Below are positions 41,293 to 52,581 of a DNA stretch of 64,000 nt, in pieces. The notes under the pieces are model-generated. The model ran no database searches, had not been told where the DNA came from, and saw only the letters and a list, made by a program, of their open reading frames with translations. The stretch comes from Dillenia suffruticosa (taxonomy: Eukaryota; Streptophyta; Magnoliopsida; Dilleniales; Dilleniaceae): the NCBI GenBank assembly GCA_033439265.1, contig JAVTVX010000017.1, forward strand, positions 7,462,001 to 7,526,000, given 5' to 3'. Within the stretch, counting starts at the first letter, position 1, and each line of letters opens with the position of its first letter. The position numbers and the translations under genes were made by a program.

Positions 41293-44200
41293 TTGGTTCA
41301 ACATCGTTGCTCTGATTTTGGGAGGCAATAGACAAAGAAGGACTTTCCTACTTGACAAGTAACAGACAGCAGCCATCGAGACAGAAAATTTTGGAATAAA
41401 ACGTACCCTTTCCCGCACAGCGTGGGCGCTATGTCCACAATTCAAATTAACTCTTCTTCCTAACTGTTGGAGTTGTTGCCCATTTACTCGTGTGCAGCTG
41501 ACGTACTAAACACCTTGTCACCGTCAGTTCTCTGAACACTCCCACTCTGTAAAAACAAATGGCATCTACCCTACCCCAATAACCACACTAGATTTTGGTT
41601 TTAATCTCTGTAAAGTCAGATCAATCAGTTCAAACAAATCCCACTTGTCGAGTGCGATACTATTCAAAGTGTTGTGCAGGTTAATTAATTTTTTATTCTA
41701 TTTATAATATTTCAAATTAAAATAATTTTTTATAATAAATATTGAACTATATGAATAAAAGCCTTTTTATTTTTTTATTTTTACACAGGAAAGTGCGTCT
41801 TGTGTTGTGTTCTTTGACTAAAAGTTAGCTAGAGAGAGAATAAGCAAATAGCATTTCTTAAACCGGGAAGAGGGTGACCCTCCTCAAACGAGTTTGCACT
41901 GAATGTATATTTTCAAAAAATCATTAATTACATGCAACGACCATGGAGGATATGACGGACCCGACAATTGTGACTCGATTCTTCACGTTATAATCGAGCA
42001 CCGTTTTCTTCCCGACCAGAATAAATGTGCTCTACAGTTGTTTTCGAACACGACAACCTTTTCTTTTCTAACTTTAAATTTCATTATTTTAATTTATCAA
42101 TTCAATGCATAAACAAACTTAATTTTTTTAAAAGAAAATTAAAAGAATTATCTAGAGGCAGGAAATATGTGGGAAAAATTTGATGCCAAACTGTGAACTC
42201 ACAAGAAAGCAAAAGGATAATTAATTAATATCTATTTACTGAATAATTAGAATGATATTATTTGATATTCAAAAAAATAATTTAGTGATCATAATTTTTC
42301 TTTAGAAGATTTCATGTTAAAATTTTTGTGTAATAAAAAAATTAACATTAATCGAAACAACGTGACACAGAACAAGTGTCAATATGGGCGTGAGATTGGT
42401 TGGGCTCATTCATGAGGAAAACTAGAAAATCGGTGATCAACAAGACCCACGAGCAGACCAAGAAAAAAGAGGGTATTTTGCTGTGTTATTTGTCATCAAA
42501 TGTAACCGTGCAGTGGCCAAATTACGTACCAAGTACAGCTGGTTTTGTTACTGGTTTTATGGCAGCAGCTTGACCCATTAATATGTCATGTTAGGTTTTA
42601 GCGAATGGTGCATCCACCCGGTGATGACCCATACGGATAAGTACAGCAGAATGGTATTCGGTTAAAGAACATAAAATTCAATAATCTAGTAAAATTCATA
42701 TCAATTATTTGAATTAATAAATAAAAGCGAAAGTTTAAAAACAAAATCCTAAAATATGTATTTGTAAAATTTAAGTAAAAATATGGATTTTGTCAGAATT
42801 CACATTAAGCTTTTGATTTTGATTTCAATTCTGGTTTTCGAATGCAAATCAAAGTTTTCGTGTCTTAAAAGGTTTGGTGCATCATTCATGTGACGCTTAA
42901 CCCCTTTAAAGCTACCCAAATCTATAAAACCAAAATTCGGTTCTCAAACTTTTTGTGGGTTGGCAGGATATGTATGAATATATGGTTGATAAACGTGTAA
43001 GGTTTGCTGCCAATTTATTTACCCTTTTAATTGCTCGGCTTTTTGCTTGAGTCATTGGCTGCGCAATATGCTCCCGCTTGAGTTGTAAAGGTATTTTTAA
43101 TAGTTTCTTCGAATAGAAGAATTTGAGACTTGTAGAGAACGCAATTGTTGTTTAAGAGGAGTGAAATTGTTGAGATTTGCTGCGAATGTGGATATAGGTG
43201 TTTGACAAGGGGGTAGCAATTGGCTTTAATCATAGGCTCTTACCTCACAAAAGCTATTGTGATCTTTTCGAATTCAAGGATGATTCAGAAACTCATGACG
43301 AATGGTTTGGAAAATCTTATTTTCTCTCGACTAGTTATTTCAAGAAAATTTTATGTAATAAATTTAGACTTTTTTCAAAAAATAATAAAATCTCTTTACA
43401 AAACATTGACTTAAATTACGCTTTCATTAATAATATTTGTATTGAAAAACTTATTTAATTTAAACTGAGTTTGTTAGCACCCCAGGGTTTTAGTACTTGC
43501 TGATTGGATAGCCAACACACATATATATATATATATCTTTTTATCCCTAAGAATCATTGAGAAAAAGTCGAGATTTAAGGGAGCAATCTGTTCACCAATT
43601 TGTTTTCAGAAGTATCCCTACAGATGAAGACAAAGGTCCATGATCAAGACTCTCTCCCACCTACCAACATATCTTTTTCAGTCTTTTTTCCCAGCAATTT
43701 CCTTTTAATCATTTATTCCGTTTCCTTCCATTACGTCTGTCTCTTAGTTTTTCTTTATTTATCAATATTTTTCTTCTAAGCCTTCTGTCTGAATTTCTTG
43801 GAGCAAGTATCAATTGTAATCTTTTGTCAAGGAGATCTTATATTTATACTCTTCCTCTTATCATCACCATAATAAAATCTATATATATATATATATTTTC
43901 TATTTCATCAATATTCATCTCAGAGACCTATGGAGGAGTCTGAAAACCCATCATCGTCAAACACAATCCCTCTATTGCCTGAACCAAAGATAATCACTAG
44001 ATTCCATTTATGTTGATTTTCACTAAAATTTGCTGATACAATCAGTTAATTCGAAAATTGGTGAACGGAATCTAAACCTTAATTTGCTCACTTAGGTTGT
44101 TAAATGGTTTAGTAATATCAAAATTATAAGTAGTTGCATAGGAAAAAAATTGTATGACAACAATTTATTAAATGAAGATGAGAGCCGGAGATACCTGTGG

Positions 44201-45059
44201 ATGGGCTTCGAAGTCACAAAAGATGAAAGGTTGTCATGAATTTGGTGGAAGGAGGAATACGTGATTATATTAAATAAATAACAATTTAATGCAGATTAAT
44301 TTGGACTAGTAGTAATAATATTATATTTTGGGCAGTAATGATGTTATTCTTTATGCTCAAAAATCATAATTCCTCACGCATTAAAATAGGTTCTTCATGT
44401 TGGTTGAGAACATGGCAGCTCTAGTAGAAAAAAAAAATGTGATTATCATTATAATATTTTTAACTACTAGCTTGTTTAAGTTTACCTTGGTTTGTCTTTA
44501 TTTTAATTTATATTATTTAAAATATCTTTTAATTAAAGTGAAATATTTTTAGCAAAGAATATAAAGTTTTGAAAACAGAGATCGAAATCTTTACAAAGAA
44601 TCAAAATTTTATTACACTAATAATAATTTTCATATTTAATTTTTGTTGAGTGTAATTTTAAGTTTTCCCTTTGTGAACTAATTGGCTCTATCGTTTTTCA
44701 AGTACATAAGTCAACCGGTCAGATTTGTTCCCACGCGTTTTTATTTATTTAAATCACAAATAATTTAACTTTTTTTATTGTCCATGAAGACACCAGGCAA
44801 TTTGGCACTGTCATAATTTCATTCTCAACGGTCCCCTCTCTCTCTCTCGCTCTATACCACCAAACTAGGCCAGCGCCCACGGTTGTTTGTTTAAGCTTCT
44901 CCAAGCACTCGCATCTTGATTTCCATGTGGATACCATAGCATATTACCGCTGCAAAATCTTTAATGCTAGCCATCCTCCTCCTCTTAACCATAAAAAAGT
45001 GAAATGAGAACTTTGAATTCAAATTCAATGCTCTATCTCTCTCTCTAGAAAACTTTTGT
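41293..45059. other. AT-rich intergenic stretch
   Basis: No gene recognised. There are TA runs at about 43520-43538 and 43878-43895. Open frames at 43198-43458 and 41903-42112 are AT-rich without recognisable products. Confidence 0.5.
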
Positions 45060-45061
45060 GC

Positions 45062-45068
45062 TTATAAA
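45062..45068 (+). promoter_or_regulatory. TATA box of the ketoacyl-CoA synthase gene
   Basis: TTATAAA lies about 92 bp upstream of the ATG. The leader downstream is rich in CT, as in many plant genes. Confidence 0.6.
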
Positions 45069-45159
45069 CCATTCTCCACCCCCCGTGAACTCAAATTGCA
45101 CAAAACAATCTCCACATTGAGAACCTCTTTCTCTCTCTCAAGAGCAAATTCCAAAAACC

Positions 45160-46569
45160 ATGAGGTCACTGACAAAAATAAAGCTCCTTCAACTAACAAT
45201 AGCAATATTCCTAATCCTCATACTCGTTCTCCACACACTCTACTCCCATCTCCTCCGCCACTTGATCCTCATCAACCCCACAATTTCTGTCTCTCTTCTC
45301 TCCCTCACCCTTCTCTCTCTTCTTTACTACCTCTCCAACCGCCCCAACCCCGTCTTCCTTCTCAACTACTCCTGCTACAGACCCACCCCGGACCGCAAAT
45401 GCAGCTTCGAAGTCTCCGAATACTTCGTCTACAAAACCCAGAAATTCTCCCCAAAATCCATCGACTTCATGCGTGGAATCTACCTCAAATCCGGCCTAGG
45501 CAATGAAACCTACTTACCCCCTTTCATTTTCGAGACAGGTGATCATAACGCTAAGCTTTGCTCAGCTATTCAAGAGGCAGAGGAAGGCATGTTCACATCA
45601 GTAGATTCTCTTTTGAGAAAAACCCAAATCCACCCTTCGAAAATCGACATGGTTGTTGTCACTTGCGGAAACTTCTCAGCAACTCCTTCACTTTCCTCTC
45701 TCCTTGTCAATCACTATAAGCTTAAATCGGACGTGAAGACCTATAATCTAAGCGGAATGGGGTGCAGTTCCGGCGTGATATCAATTGACCTGGTGCATAA
45801 CATTCTCCGAAAGTCCAAGAAAATCCAATATGCATTAATTGTCGTCACCGAAAACATCAGCCTCAACTGGTATTTCGGAGACGACCGTTCCATGCTCGTC
45901 ACCAACTGCATTTTTCGCGTAGGTTGTGCCGCCGCAATTCTAACCAACGACCCAAGTTGTTCCCCACATGCGAAAATGCAACTCTTGCACACCCTCCGCA
46001 CCCACCACGGCGCCGATGATTCAGCATACCGTGCTGCCATGCAAGAAGAAGACATCAACAACAACGTTGGAGTATCCCTTACCAAGGATTTGATTCGTGT
46101 TGCCGGCGTGAATTTACACGAACATATCCGCATATTGGCTCCTAGAGTTCTCCCACTAAGTCAGCTCGTCAGTTATGCCTATTCCATGGTGATGTCGGCG
46201 GTGATGACGGTGGGGAAGCCGGTGGTGCCAGACTTCATGATGGCGTTTGAGCACTTGTGTATTCATACAGGAGGGAAAGCAGTGATAGAGGCAGTAGGGG
46301 GAGTTTTGAGGTTAAGTGATGAGGTGACTGAACCGGCTAGGATGAGTTTGCACCGGTTTGGGAATACTTCTAGTAGTCTCGTGTTTTATGAGTTGGCTTA
46401 TTTTGAAGCGAAGAATAGAGTTAAGAGGAATGATAGGATGTGGATGCTTGCTTTTGGAACCGGGTTTAAAGTTGGGAGTTCGGTGTGGAAATTTTTGGGT
46501 GATTCCAGTTATGAGAGTGATAATCCTTGGAATGATTGCATCCACAGGTACCCTTTGAAGGCTTGGTGA
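45160..46569 (+). CDS. 3-ketoacyl-CoA synthase, intronless, 469 aa
   Basis: The condensing enzyme of the ER very-long-chain fatty acid elongase, joining malonyl-CoA to an acyl-CoA for waxes, suberin or sphingolipids. The N-terminus has two hydrophobic segments (about residues 9-30 and 36-58) as in KCS proteins. A FAE1/type III synthase domain follows from NYSCYRP. Active-site Cys202 sits in LSGMGCSSG. The family histidines are seen in EHLCIH (365, 369) and LHRFGN (His398), with Asn402 completing the triad. One exon of normal length, as is common in the family. The ATG gives the expected membrane N-terminus. It looks like one of the smaller, less studied KCS clades, but I cannot assign the member. 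Base composition shifts sharply from C/T-rich in the 5' two thirds to G-rich after about 46190. Confidence 0.94.
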   Translation: MRSLTKIKLLQLTIAIFLILILVLHTLYSHLLRHLILINPTISVSLLSLTLLSLLYYLSNRPNPVFLLNYSCYRPTPDRKCSFEVSEYFVYKTQKFSPKSIDFMRGIYLKSGLGNETYLPPFIFETGDHNAKLCSAIQEAEEGMFTSVDSLLRKTQIHPSKIDMVVVTCGNFSATPSLSSLLVNHYKLKSDVKTYNLSGMGCSSGVISIDLVHNILRKSKKIQYALIVVTENISLNWYFGDDRSMLVTNCIFRVGCAAAILTNDPSCSPHAKMQLLHTLRTHHGADDSAYRAAMQEEDINNNVGVSLTKDLIRVAGVNLHEHIRILAPRVLPLSQLVSYAYSMVMSAVMTVGKPVVPDFMMAFEHLCIHTGGKAVIEAVGGVLRLSDEVTEPARMSLHRFGNTSSSLVFYELAYFEAKNRVKRNDRMWMLAFGTGFKVGSSVWKFLGDSSYESDNPWNDCIHRYPLKAW

Positions 46570-48349
46570 GCGGAATAAAAGAAAAATAAGAAAAGTTATA
46601 GATCGTCCGAGTGACATATTATGATTAGATGAAGAAAAAAAAAAAGCAAATTATATATGTGGGGTCTGCTTCTGACTATAAATAATAAATATTTTTAAAC
46701 CGAAAAATAGGTCTTTATGGAAAGACTTTAATACTTAGAGAGAATAAGTCATTTTTATGCTTATATAATGTTACTTAGCCAGATTATTTGTATAATTGTT
46801 TGGCCATTGTTGCTGTATATTTATTAAAATTATAAGTAGTATGAGTTTTGAAAGGCTAAAAAAAAATATTTTGTACTTTTAATAAATTAGCACCAAATTG
46901 TTGTTGCAAATAATTGTAAAATACTTGACGAGCTATCATTATCATTATCATTATTTTCTTTTTTTTTCTTTTCCAATGAATAATTTGCGAAGCAAAGTTA
47001 CCGTTATGTTGTTATTTACATTGTAAGTCTTGCACTTTTATTTTTCGTCTTCTTATTATTGCTGTGATGCGCAAGTTCAAAGTTAAAGATACTTCTCCCT
47101 GTCTTAGTATTGATTCCTTTTCCTTTGTATTGATACCATACACATTGATTTTTGCAAACTTGATTCCTTAAGGTAAGAGATGGCACATCTAGTCATTTGT
47201 TAAATTATTGTTTTAAAAGACATTCAACATAATTTTCGTTGGCACTAATGAGACAGAGAATATAATAAAATAAAATAAAATAAAGAAGCAAGAAAAATCA
47301 GTGGTGGGGATTCATGAAACATCTGAGTTGATAATATAATAATTTAAAAAGTACTTTCACAGTTGATAAAATAAACATACTAAATATGAGTGCAAAGACT
47401 AGAAATGATGTATACTTGACAAAAGTATGACTCGTAGTATTTCTATTTAAGAAGGTTGTAACTTGTAAGACACGAGAAACTTCACATGTTGAGACAAAAT
47501 TTCGAGGAATAATGGGGTTAGGGTTAGTGGCAGATTAAAACTTGCTCTCTCTCCAACCACTGTCATTACGTCTGTTAATCCTAATTTTGGCAAAAGCAAG
47601 CATCATCCCCAAAGAACTTCCTCAATTAATATACTCATTTACCCCCTTTGGCACTCTCACTCACTAAATGCGAATGCATGTGTGATAACAGCTGCACCGT
47701 TGCCAGATGCTTTTGAATTCAAGGGCTTGTCTGAGGTCTGATCCGAGCCCTACATTAAGCAATGGATCCACGTACCCACACCTACGAAGTCAACTTATAT
47801 CCCAATTTTGTAGGTAGGAAAAATGCGTTCTATCTTCTATCTTCATGAAGCATCAAGGCCTCGGTTTTTAAAATTCCTGTTCTTCTATTGAAGTATGAGC
47901 CAAGGAACCGTGGCACCGGGTTGCCTCCGTTGTCTATGTTTTGCCGATGCAAGTCATAACCAGCATAGAATTGGTTTTCCCATTTTTTTTTTAATCTTTA
48001 ATGTCGGGCACCATCTTTGGCATAATCTTTTTAAAGACGTGAATTGTTCTATTTTTTATGTGATTATAGAATAATCCAATTAATCCAAGTGCATAAGTTA
48101 TAAATTACGAGCCCCAAAGAATTACATAGAGTAGGGGAATTATGTCTGTGTATTACTATTATTATTAAGTTGATAATTAATAAATGATTGGGCAAACTGG
48201 AACCGGCAATGAAGTAGTTGGAAGTTGTTTTATTAGCTATAATCGTCTTCTTCAATTAATGGCTTCTGATTATAATTAAGAATCTAAGATTGTTCCGGAA
48301 GAAACCTATAAATGTTTAAATGTCGGCTTAATCTTTGGTGATTCCAATC
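46570..48349. other. Downstream flank of the ketoacyl-CoA synthase gene
   Basis: 3' UTR region (AATAAA-like at about 46682 and 46687) followed by AT-rich DNA. No further gene recognised. Confidence 0.5.
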
Positions 48350-48358
48350 CACTCTATC

Positions 48359-48533
48359 GACGGACAGTTAATTTTGTGAGTAACAGTGATAAAATTTTTA
48401 ATCAAATTTTGAATTTAAAACTTGAAAAAAAAAAACCTATGTTGGAAAAACTTTTCTCTAATTTAAACTCGATAATACTCGAATCGGATTAGTTAGAATA
48501 TGATTTCAGCTAATGATCGTTAAAAAAAAAATT
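48359..48533 (+). mobile_element. SINE of the 33649 family, 9-bp target duplication
   Basis: A degenerate box A/B region is followed by the family 3' end ATCGGATTAGTTAGAATATG and an A-run. CACTCTATC is present at 48350-48358 and 48534-48542. Confidence 0.75.
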
Positions 48534-49028
48534 CACTCTATCATAGAATTTTTTTTTTTAAATTCATATATTTATCTCAATGTATTTTCTTCCTTGTATT
48601 ATCTTTAAAATTCATTTTTTCATTAATATTAAATTTTATTTGCTTAAATTAAATAAAAGAATCATTTTAGTTCAATGCTATAAAAATTTTCGGCAGAAGA
48701 TTTATATATCAAAATAATTTTAATAATCTTTTGTGTTGCTTGTTTTTAAAGAATTCCTGTGGTATTGTGTTAAAAAAATATATTTTTTAAACAATTTTAG
48801 TTATGGGGAGATTATTGTATTGGTAGATATTAATTTTATTTACTTAAAATATTTGGTATATGCCACCACCGTGAAAAAATTCTAATTTTCTAATTTTATT
48901 TACTTTTTGAGATTAGATATATTTATTGACAGAAGATTTATATATTAATTTGGTCTCCAATAATTTTAATAAAACCAAAACATGAATTGAACTACTTACC
49001 TTTTTTGATATATCTAACAAGTCTTTAT

Positions 49029-49193
49029 TTATTTATTTATTTTTTGTTTTCACCATCAGTAATCGAGTTTTACTCGACTACTCCGGTTAGAGCACTGTGA
49101 GACCCATTTCAGAGGTTGGCTCTCCCAAATTCTTTTTCATCATTTTTAGGAATCGATTATGATCACTCTAACCTAAAAAATTTTGGTTCTAAG
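49029..49193 (-). mobile_element. SINE, minus orientation, 10-bp target duplication
   Basis: Same family as 6675-6857: it shares CACTGTGAGACCCATTT-like and TTTTTCATCATTTTTAGG phrases. AAGTCTTTAT is present at 49019-49028 and 49194-49203. Confidence 0.75.
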
Positions 49194-49203
49194 AAGTCTT
49201 TAT

Positions 49204-50800
49204 GTGAACTTAATGACCTTTTTAAGACTTTTATTAAAACCTACTCGATATAAAATAATTGAATTTGAAATTTTCTGAGATCTATTACTCTTTTTAATAG
49301 CTTCACTCGAATATTTTGGAAGTATGAATATTAAAAAAAAAATTATTAACCTTGACTCCTCTTCATTAATGTTTTACATGGTCCGACTCAACCAAGTCTA
49401 CCCAAATGCTCAAGTCTATTTGTAATGTGGTGGGGGGCAATGGTAGCCTAAAAAGCCATGGGCAAGGGCTGGAGGGCGACACTCTTTTTGTGGTGTTGAT
49501 AATAACTATGATGCAATGATTTTCAAATATAAATTTTCATTATTAATTTAAGGTTATGGCGACGTTTGATCAAGGAATACAATGGATTTTGGTGACAGTA
49601 ACTCGATAGAACAAGGAGCAGAGAAAGAATTAGAGAAGAGAGGATAGAGGGGAAAAGGGAGAAAAGAAAGGTAGAGATAGGAAGAGATGTTAGGAATAAA
49701 TAAACTGATCCAATGGTTGAGATTATGAATATTTTTTAAAACACAAGGTTTGAGATCAAGTGAAGCCCACGGTTGAGATAACAAGATTATTAAAGATGGA
49801 CGGGTGAAATTAAAACACATGCATAAATAGTCTTATCCGATGGTTGAGATTATGCATGTCTTAAGACATGAGGTGTGAGATTAAGCGAAACCTAAAAGGT
49901 TTTAAAGATTAAGCGAAACCAAAAAGGGTTTTGAGATATTACAAACTTCCCTCCTTCAAGAACCGCACGTTCCCGTTGGAGAGTACCAGTGTGATATCAA
50001 GTGTACCAACCTCCTAATAGGAGTCCTAATTGGTTCTTTGGATCTTCACAACAATCGAGTGTATATATGCCTGATCATCAAGCCAATAGCATTCAAAATA
50101 TTAGTGTCACGGCCTTTAACAAGTTTGCCTTGAACAAAAATCTGTTAACAAAATTAAGAAAATCCTTTCTTTAGCAGTATTGTAACACTTTACAAGTAGA
50201 AGTTGAACCATCGCACCCAAAGCTTTTGAGCTTGAAGAATCCCAAACTACACTTTCAACATCAGTTTTATTGAAAGGAGATCTAAGCGAGGAATCAGTCT
50301 AGGCGACTCATTTTGGACCAAAGTGAACTTTTTTTCCTTTGGCGACTAGGCTAGAAAACTCCCTCTTTTTGAATCGTGTCCAGGCCCCTCAGATTGAAAC
50401 ATAGATCTTCATGGCTTAGTCTAGGAGCTCTAACCCTGAAATCAATTTCTTGAGCTAAATCCTGATAAATTTTCATTTCCTCTGCTTCTTGTGTTTTCTT
50501 GTACGGAAGGATTTTAATCCCCATCATAAGACCGCTAGCTTTTCTTGTATGGAAGAATTTCTTGTGTTTTCTTGTATGGAAGGAAATTCATGTACTTTCC
50601 TCAGTTTGCAATTTCTAAGTTTCTCATCCGTTCGCAGCTTTTCGAGTTACTATGAAAAGCAGCGTTGTATCGTTCACAATGGGCCCATCGTGGAAGCCGA
50701 TTGCCTGGCTTGGCTAATCCAAAAAATACTTGCGGCATGGCATGGTATCCCCGACTCATTCAAGAGAATTAAATACCGTGTGTACTAGTTTATGCCATCG
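49204..50800. other. Repeat-rich, unresolved stretch
   Basis: It contains a diverged tandem pair (about 49693-49770 and 49822-49893) sharing CCGATGGTTGAGATTATG-like and GAGATYAAGYGAARCC phrases, and a TTTTCTTGTAYGGAAGGA phrase repeated three times at about 50492-50585. It looks like old repetitive DNA. I could not assign a class or find a host gene. Confidence 0.4.
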
Positions 50801-50999
50801 TTGTCGCGTTCAGAAAATTATTATCTCCTTAATTTTGATTATAATAAAATCTATCAAGTATTTATAATCAATTTATTTAATATACAAGATTTTTTATTCA
50901 ATTGAAAAGTGATAAAATCAGTCATACAATCGATCATAAAAACAAAACTTATTTAGTCATAAAAATATGATTTTTTTAAAATAAGTTTTGTTTTATATA

Positions 51000-52300
51000 T
51001 CGGTTGAAGATTCAGCAAGTAAGGTAAGTGTAACTTGAGTACTACACTTAATCTATAATTGATTTTAAATATACATAAAAATACCTCAATATGAGAACAT
51101 TTCATATTCTACCATTTAGAAATTTTTCTAAGTATAAAATAGTGATCATTTGACCATATTTGGACGTTCATTTATTCATATATGCTGAAATACTTTCAAT
51201 ACCGAAAATTCTATTTCAAAAAGAATATATGGAATTTCAAATTCAAGTAATTACAGTACATTTATCTTATTGGAATAGTGGAGAAAATTAGGCCAGAAAT
51301 TGTTTGGTCACTCATTTTATATAGTAGAAATTATGGACAGAATATGGTTTTAAGTGAATATTTGAATCTCGATAACTTCACTACAGGTCATGGACTTATG
51401 AATTTATTTATTCAACATTATATTACTACAGTTGGATAATAAATATGTATTGTTATAGTACAATTTTATCGAGATTTTGGTAGAGAAATAAATTGACAAA
51501 GTTGGCTAGTTGTTCTACAAAATTTATAACATAAGCCTGACTTCCTGAATCTGATTTTGAATTTTTTGGAGGAGCTATCATATACATATAATCCAACCAA
51601 CTTTTGAATATTTTAGAGGGATGTTTAAATTTCAGAATAAAAATATTTACTGCTGGTAAATATCATTATTCAAGAAAAATTTGAAACCTATTTTTCAGGA
51701 TATTGGTGGAGTTATTGTTGGTAACTCTAGAAATTTTTACTGCAGTTAATTGAGTCTCTTTGCCATCAAATACAGTAGTTATCAGCAAGTCTTTTGAAGT
51801 GAGAAAGAATAGAGAACATGAGTGGGTGAATGTGTATCATTTTTCTGAAATTTCATATCACCAAAAAAGAAAAACTCAAGAAAAACTTCTGCAATTCTGA
51901 GAGGGCTGCTGTCACATTTTCTCATATTACATTTGCTGTAAACTTTTGATTGTTTTTATATGTGATTTGTCTTTTATTGTTGGATAAAGGATTTTTCATG
52001 GTATGAAAATAAAAAATCAACAAATGGAGTATATGTTGTTGATTCGACTATAGTGGAAAGTAGCAGATTGCTAAATCCTAGTTTGCTGGTTGGAAAAGTG
52101 GACGTAGGTACAATCTCGAACCACTATAAACAGATTTATTTTTCTATTCTTATTTTATTTTCCATTGCATAAGTATTAATTGATCATAGAATTAATATTA
52201 ATCTAAGTGGAATTAGATTAAAATTTTAAAAACTAATTGAAGACAATCAATTCAACCCGTTCTTATTTGTTACGTGATTTGTTACGTGGACCAACACTAG
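51000..52300. mobile_element. Possible LTR-type retroelement fossil (solo-LTR-like)
   Basis: The stretch resembles a long terminal repeat in texture, and near its end the phrase GGTACAATCTCGAACCACTA resembles the R/U5 border seen in some plant LTR elements. No coding parts accompany it. The ends are not defined. It appears broken and old. Confidence 0.3.
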
Positions 52301-52581
52301 GATTTACTTTATCCAAGAGCACGGCAAGATAACATGCTACAAATATCAATGGGGATGTGACATGCTATATTTATTTCTCATTTACGTTATTGTTATTATT
52401 ATTTTTCGTGCAAACATTTACGTTATGTTTGTATGGATGAGGTAGAGAAAGCAGTCATACAAAATGGTGGAGACATAGTCCAATTATCCAAGACACATAA
52501 TGGACGTAGATGTAACACCATTGGCCACTCATAATCCAAGGACATGGCTGCTTGTCATTGCCCAATGATGGAAAACACCTT

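Noticed and set aside
45741-46133. 130-aa minus-strand frame inside the KCS gene
   Set aside because: Shadow of a strongly supported coding sequence on the plus strand.
49554-49820. 88-aa minus-strand frame
   Set aside because: It lies in diverged tandem repeat and CT-rich sequence with no domain; probably old repeat DNA.
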